Of a stretch of 5,604 nucleotides of DNA, positions 5,418 to 5,604 are shown piece after piece. Each line of letters starts with the position of its first letter. Within the stretch, counting starts at the first letter, position 1. The notes beneath the pieces are model-generated. The model saw only the letters and a list, made by a program, of their open reading frames with translations. It was not told where the DNA came from and did not search any database. Origin of the DNA: an uncultured Thermoleophilia bacterium (GTDB taxonomy: Bacteria > Actinomycetota > Thermoleophilia > Gaiellales > F1-60-MAGs149); contig CADCWC010000278.1 in the NCBI GenBank assembly GCA_902806305.1, positions 1 through 5,604 on the forward strand, given 5' to 3'. The position numbers and the translations under genes were made by a program.

Positions 5418-5604
5418 TCAGGCGGTGCCGGGTCGCCACGGCTCGTGCTCGTGCGCGAGCCAGACCAACTCGGGGTCGAGCGCCCGCACCCGCAGCTGGC
5501 CTTCGGTCTGCGGCTCGTCGAGCTCGCCGAACCAGACCGCCACGTCGCCGCCGACGACGACCGGGCGCCCGCCCGTCTCGACGACGACCACCTGCAGGCC
5601 ACGC
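5418..5604 (-). CDS. Probable MBL-fold metallo-hydrolase, C-terminal end (5' part beyond window edge)
   Basis: On the minus strand one frame is open from the window edge to a TGA at 5420-5418, giving 61 residues with no start inside the window. It reads GLQVVVVETGGRPVVVGGDV near the edge, then VWFGELDEPQTEG, RVRALDPELVWLAHEHEPW and a short tail. The pattern of a G-x-Q strand, two short beta strands, then 'GGD' and a final 'H.P' resembles the C-terminal half of metallo-beta-lactamase-fold proteins, including the lactonase-like group. There the Asp of 'aGD' bridges two metals and a late His is a ligand. D43 from the C-terminal side of that motif and the HEH pair fit, but the diagnostic HxHxDH motif is outside the window. 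The codon pattern and hydrophobic alternation favour this frame over the others. The gene converges on the alpha/beta hydrolase. Confidence 0.6.
   Translation of the reverse strand, partial: RGLQVVVVETGGRPVVVGGDVAVWFGELDEPQTEGQLRVRALDPELVWLAHEHEPWRPGTA

Noticed and set aside
4292..5602. 436-residue minus-strand open frame covering the hydrolase and the right edge
   Set aside because: The sense strand encodes a hydrolase with a complete triad, and at the edge another minus-strand frame carries the more protein-like MBL sequence. This frame begins with Arg/Ser-rich noise.

Overview
The window is very GC-rich (well over two thirds G+C by eye), gene-dense and compact, with G/C-dominated third codon positions and GTG starts. 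This suggests a high-GC actinomycete-type bacterium. The xylose isomerase resembles, as I recall those sequences, the Thermus enzyme at least as much as the Streptomyces one. That is compatible with a deep actinobacterial lineage such as Thermoleophilia, but the taxonomy is an inference.

Layout, left to right. (1) 1-372 (+): C-terminal part of a RimJ/RimL-type GNAT acetyltransferase. (2) 377-1828 (-): xylulokinase xylB, convergent with the GNAT gene and only 4 nt from it. (3) 1829-1942: a 114-bp divergent control region with ribosome binding sites for both flanking genes, a plausible xylA promoter, and an imperfect palindrome resembling a XylR operator. (4) 1943-3121 (+): xylose isomerase xylA with all metal and catalytic residues in place. 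(5) 3118-4347 (+): a ROK-family repressor with an N-terminal helix-turn-helix, overlapping the xylA stop in a GTGA junction. (6) 4358-5320 (+): a membrane-anchored alpha/beta hydrolase 10 nt behind the ROK gene. (7) 5321-5417: a short convergent intergenic stretch with a strong GC hairpin. (8) 5418-5604 (-): C-terminal end of a probable metallo-beta-lactamase-fold hydrolase that runs off the right edge.

Function. The core is a compact D-xylose catabolic locus. XylA converts D-xylose to D-xylulose and XylB phosphorylates it to D-xylulose 5-phosphate, which enters the pentose phosphate pathway. The ROK protein is the natural candidate for the local xylose-responsive repressor acting on the xylA-xylB control region, and it would then regulate its own operon. 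The alpha/beta hydrolase is probably co-transcribed with xylA and the regulator, but its substrate is unknown. No xylose transporter, xylosidase or xylanase lies within the window.

I see no tRNA, rRNA, CRISPR array, insertion sequence or prophage signal. The locus is largely a recognisable system. The least explained points are the membrane-anchored hydrolase in the xyl operon and the architecture of the shared control region.
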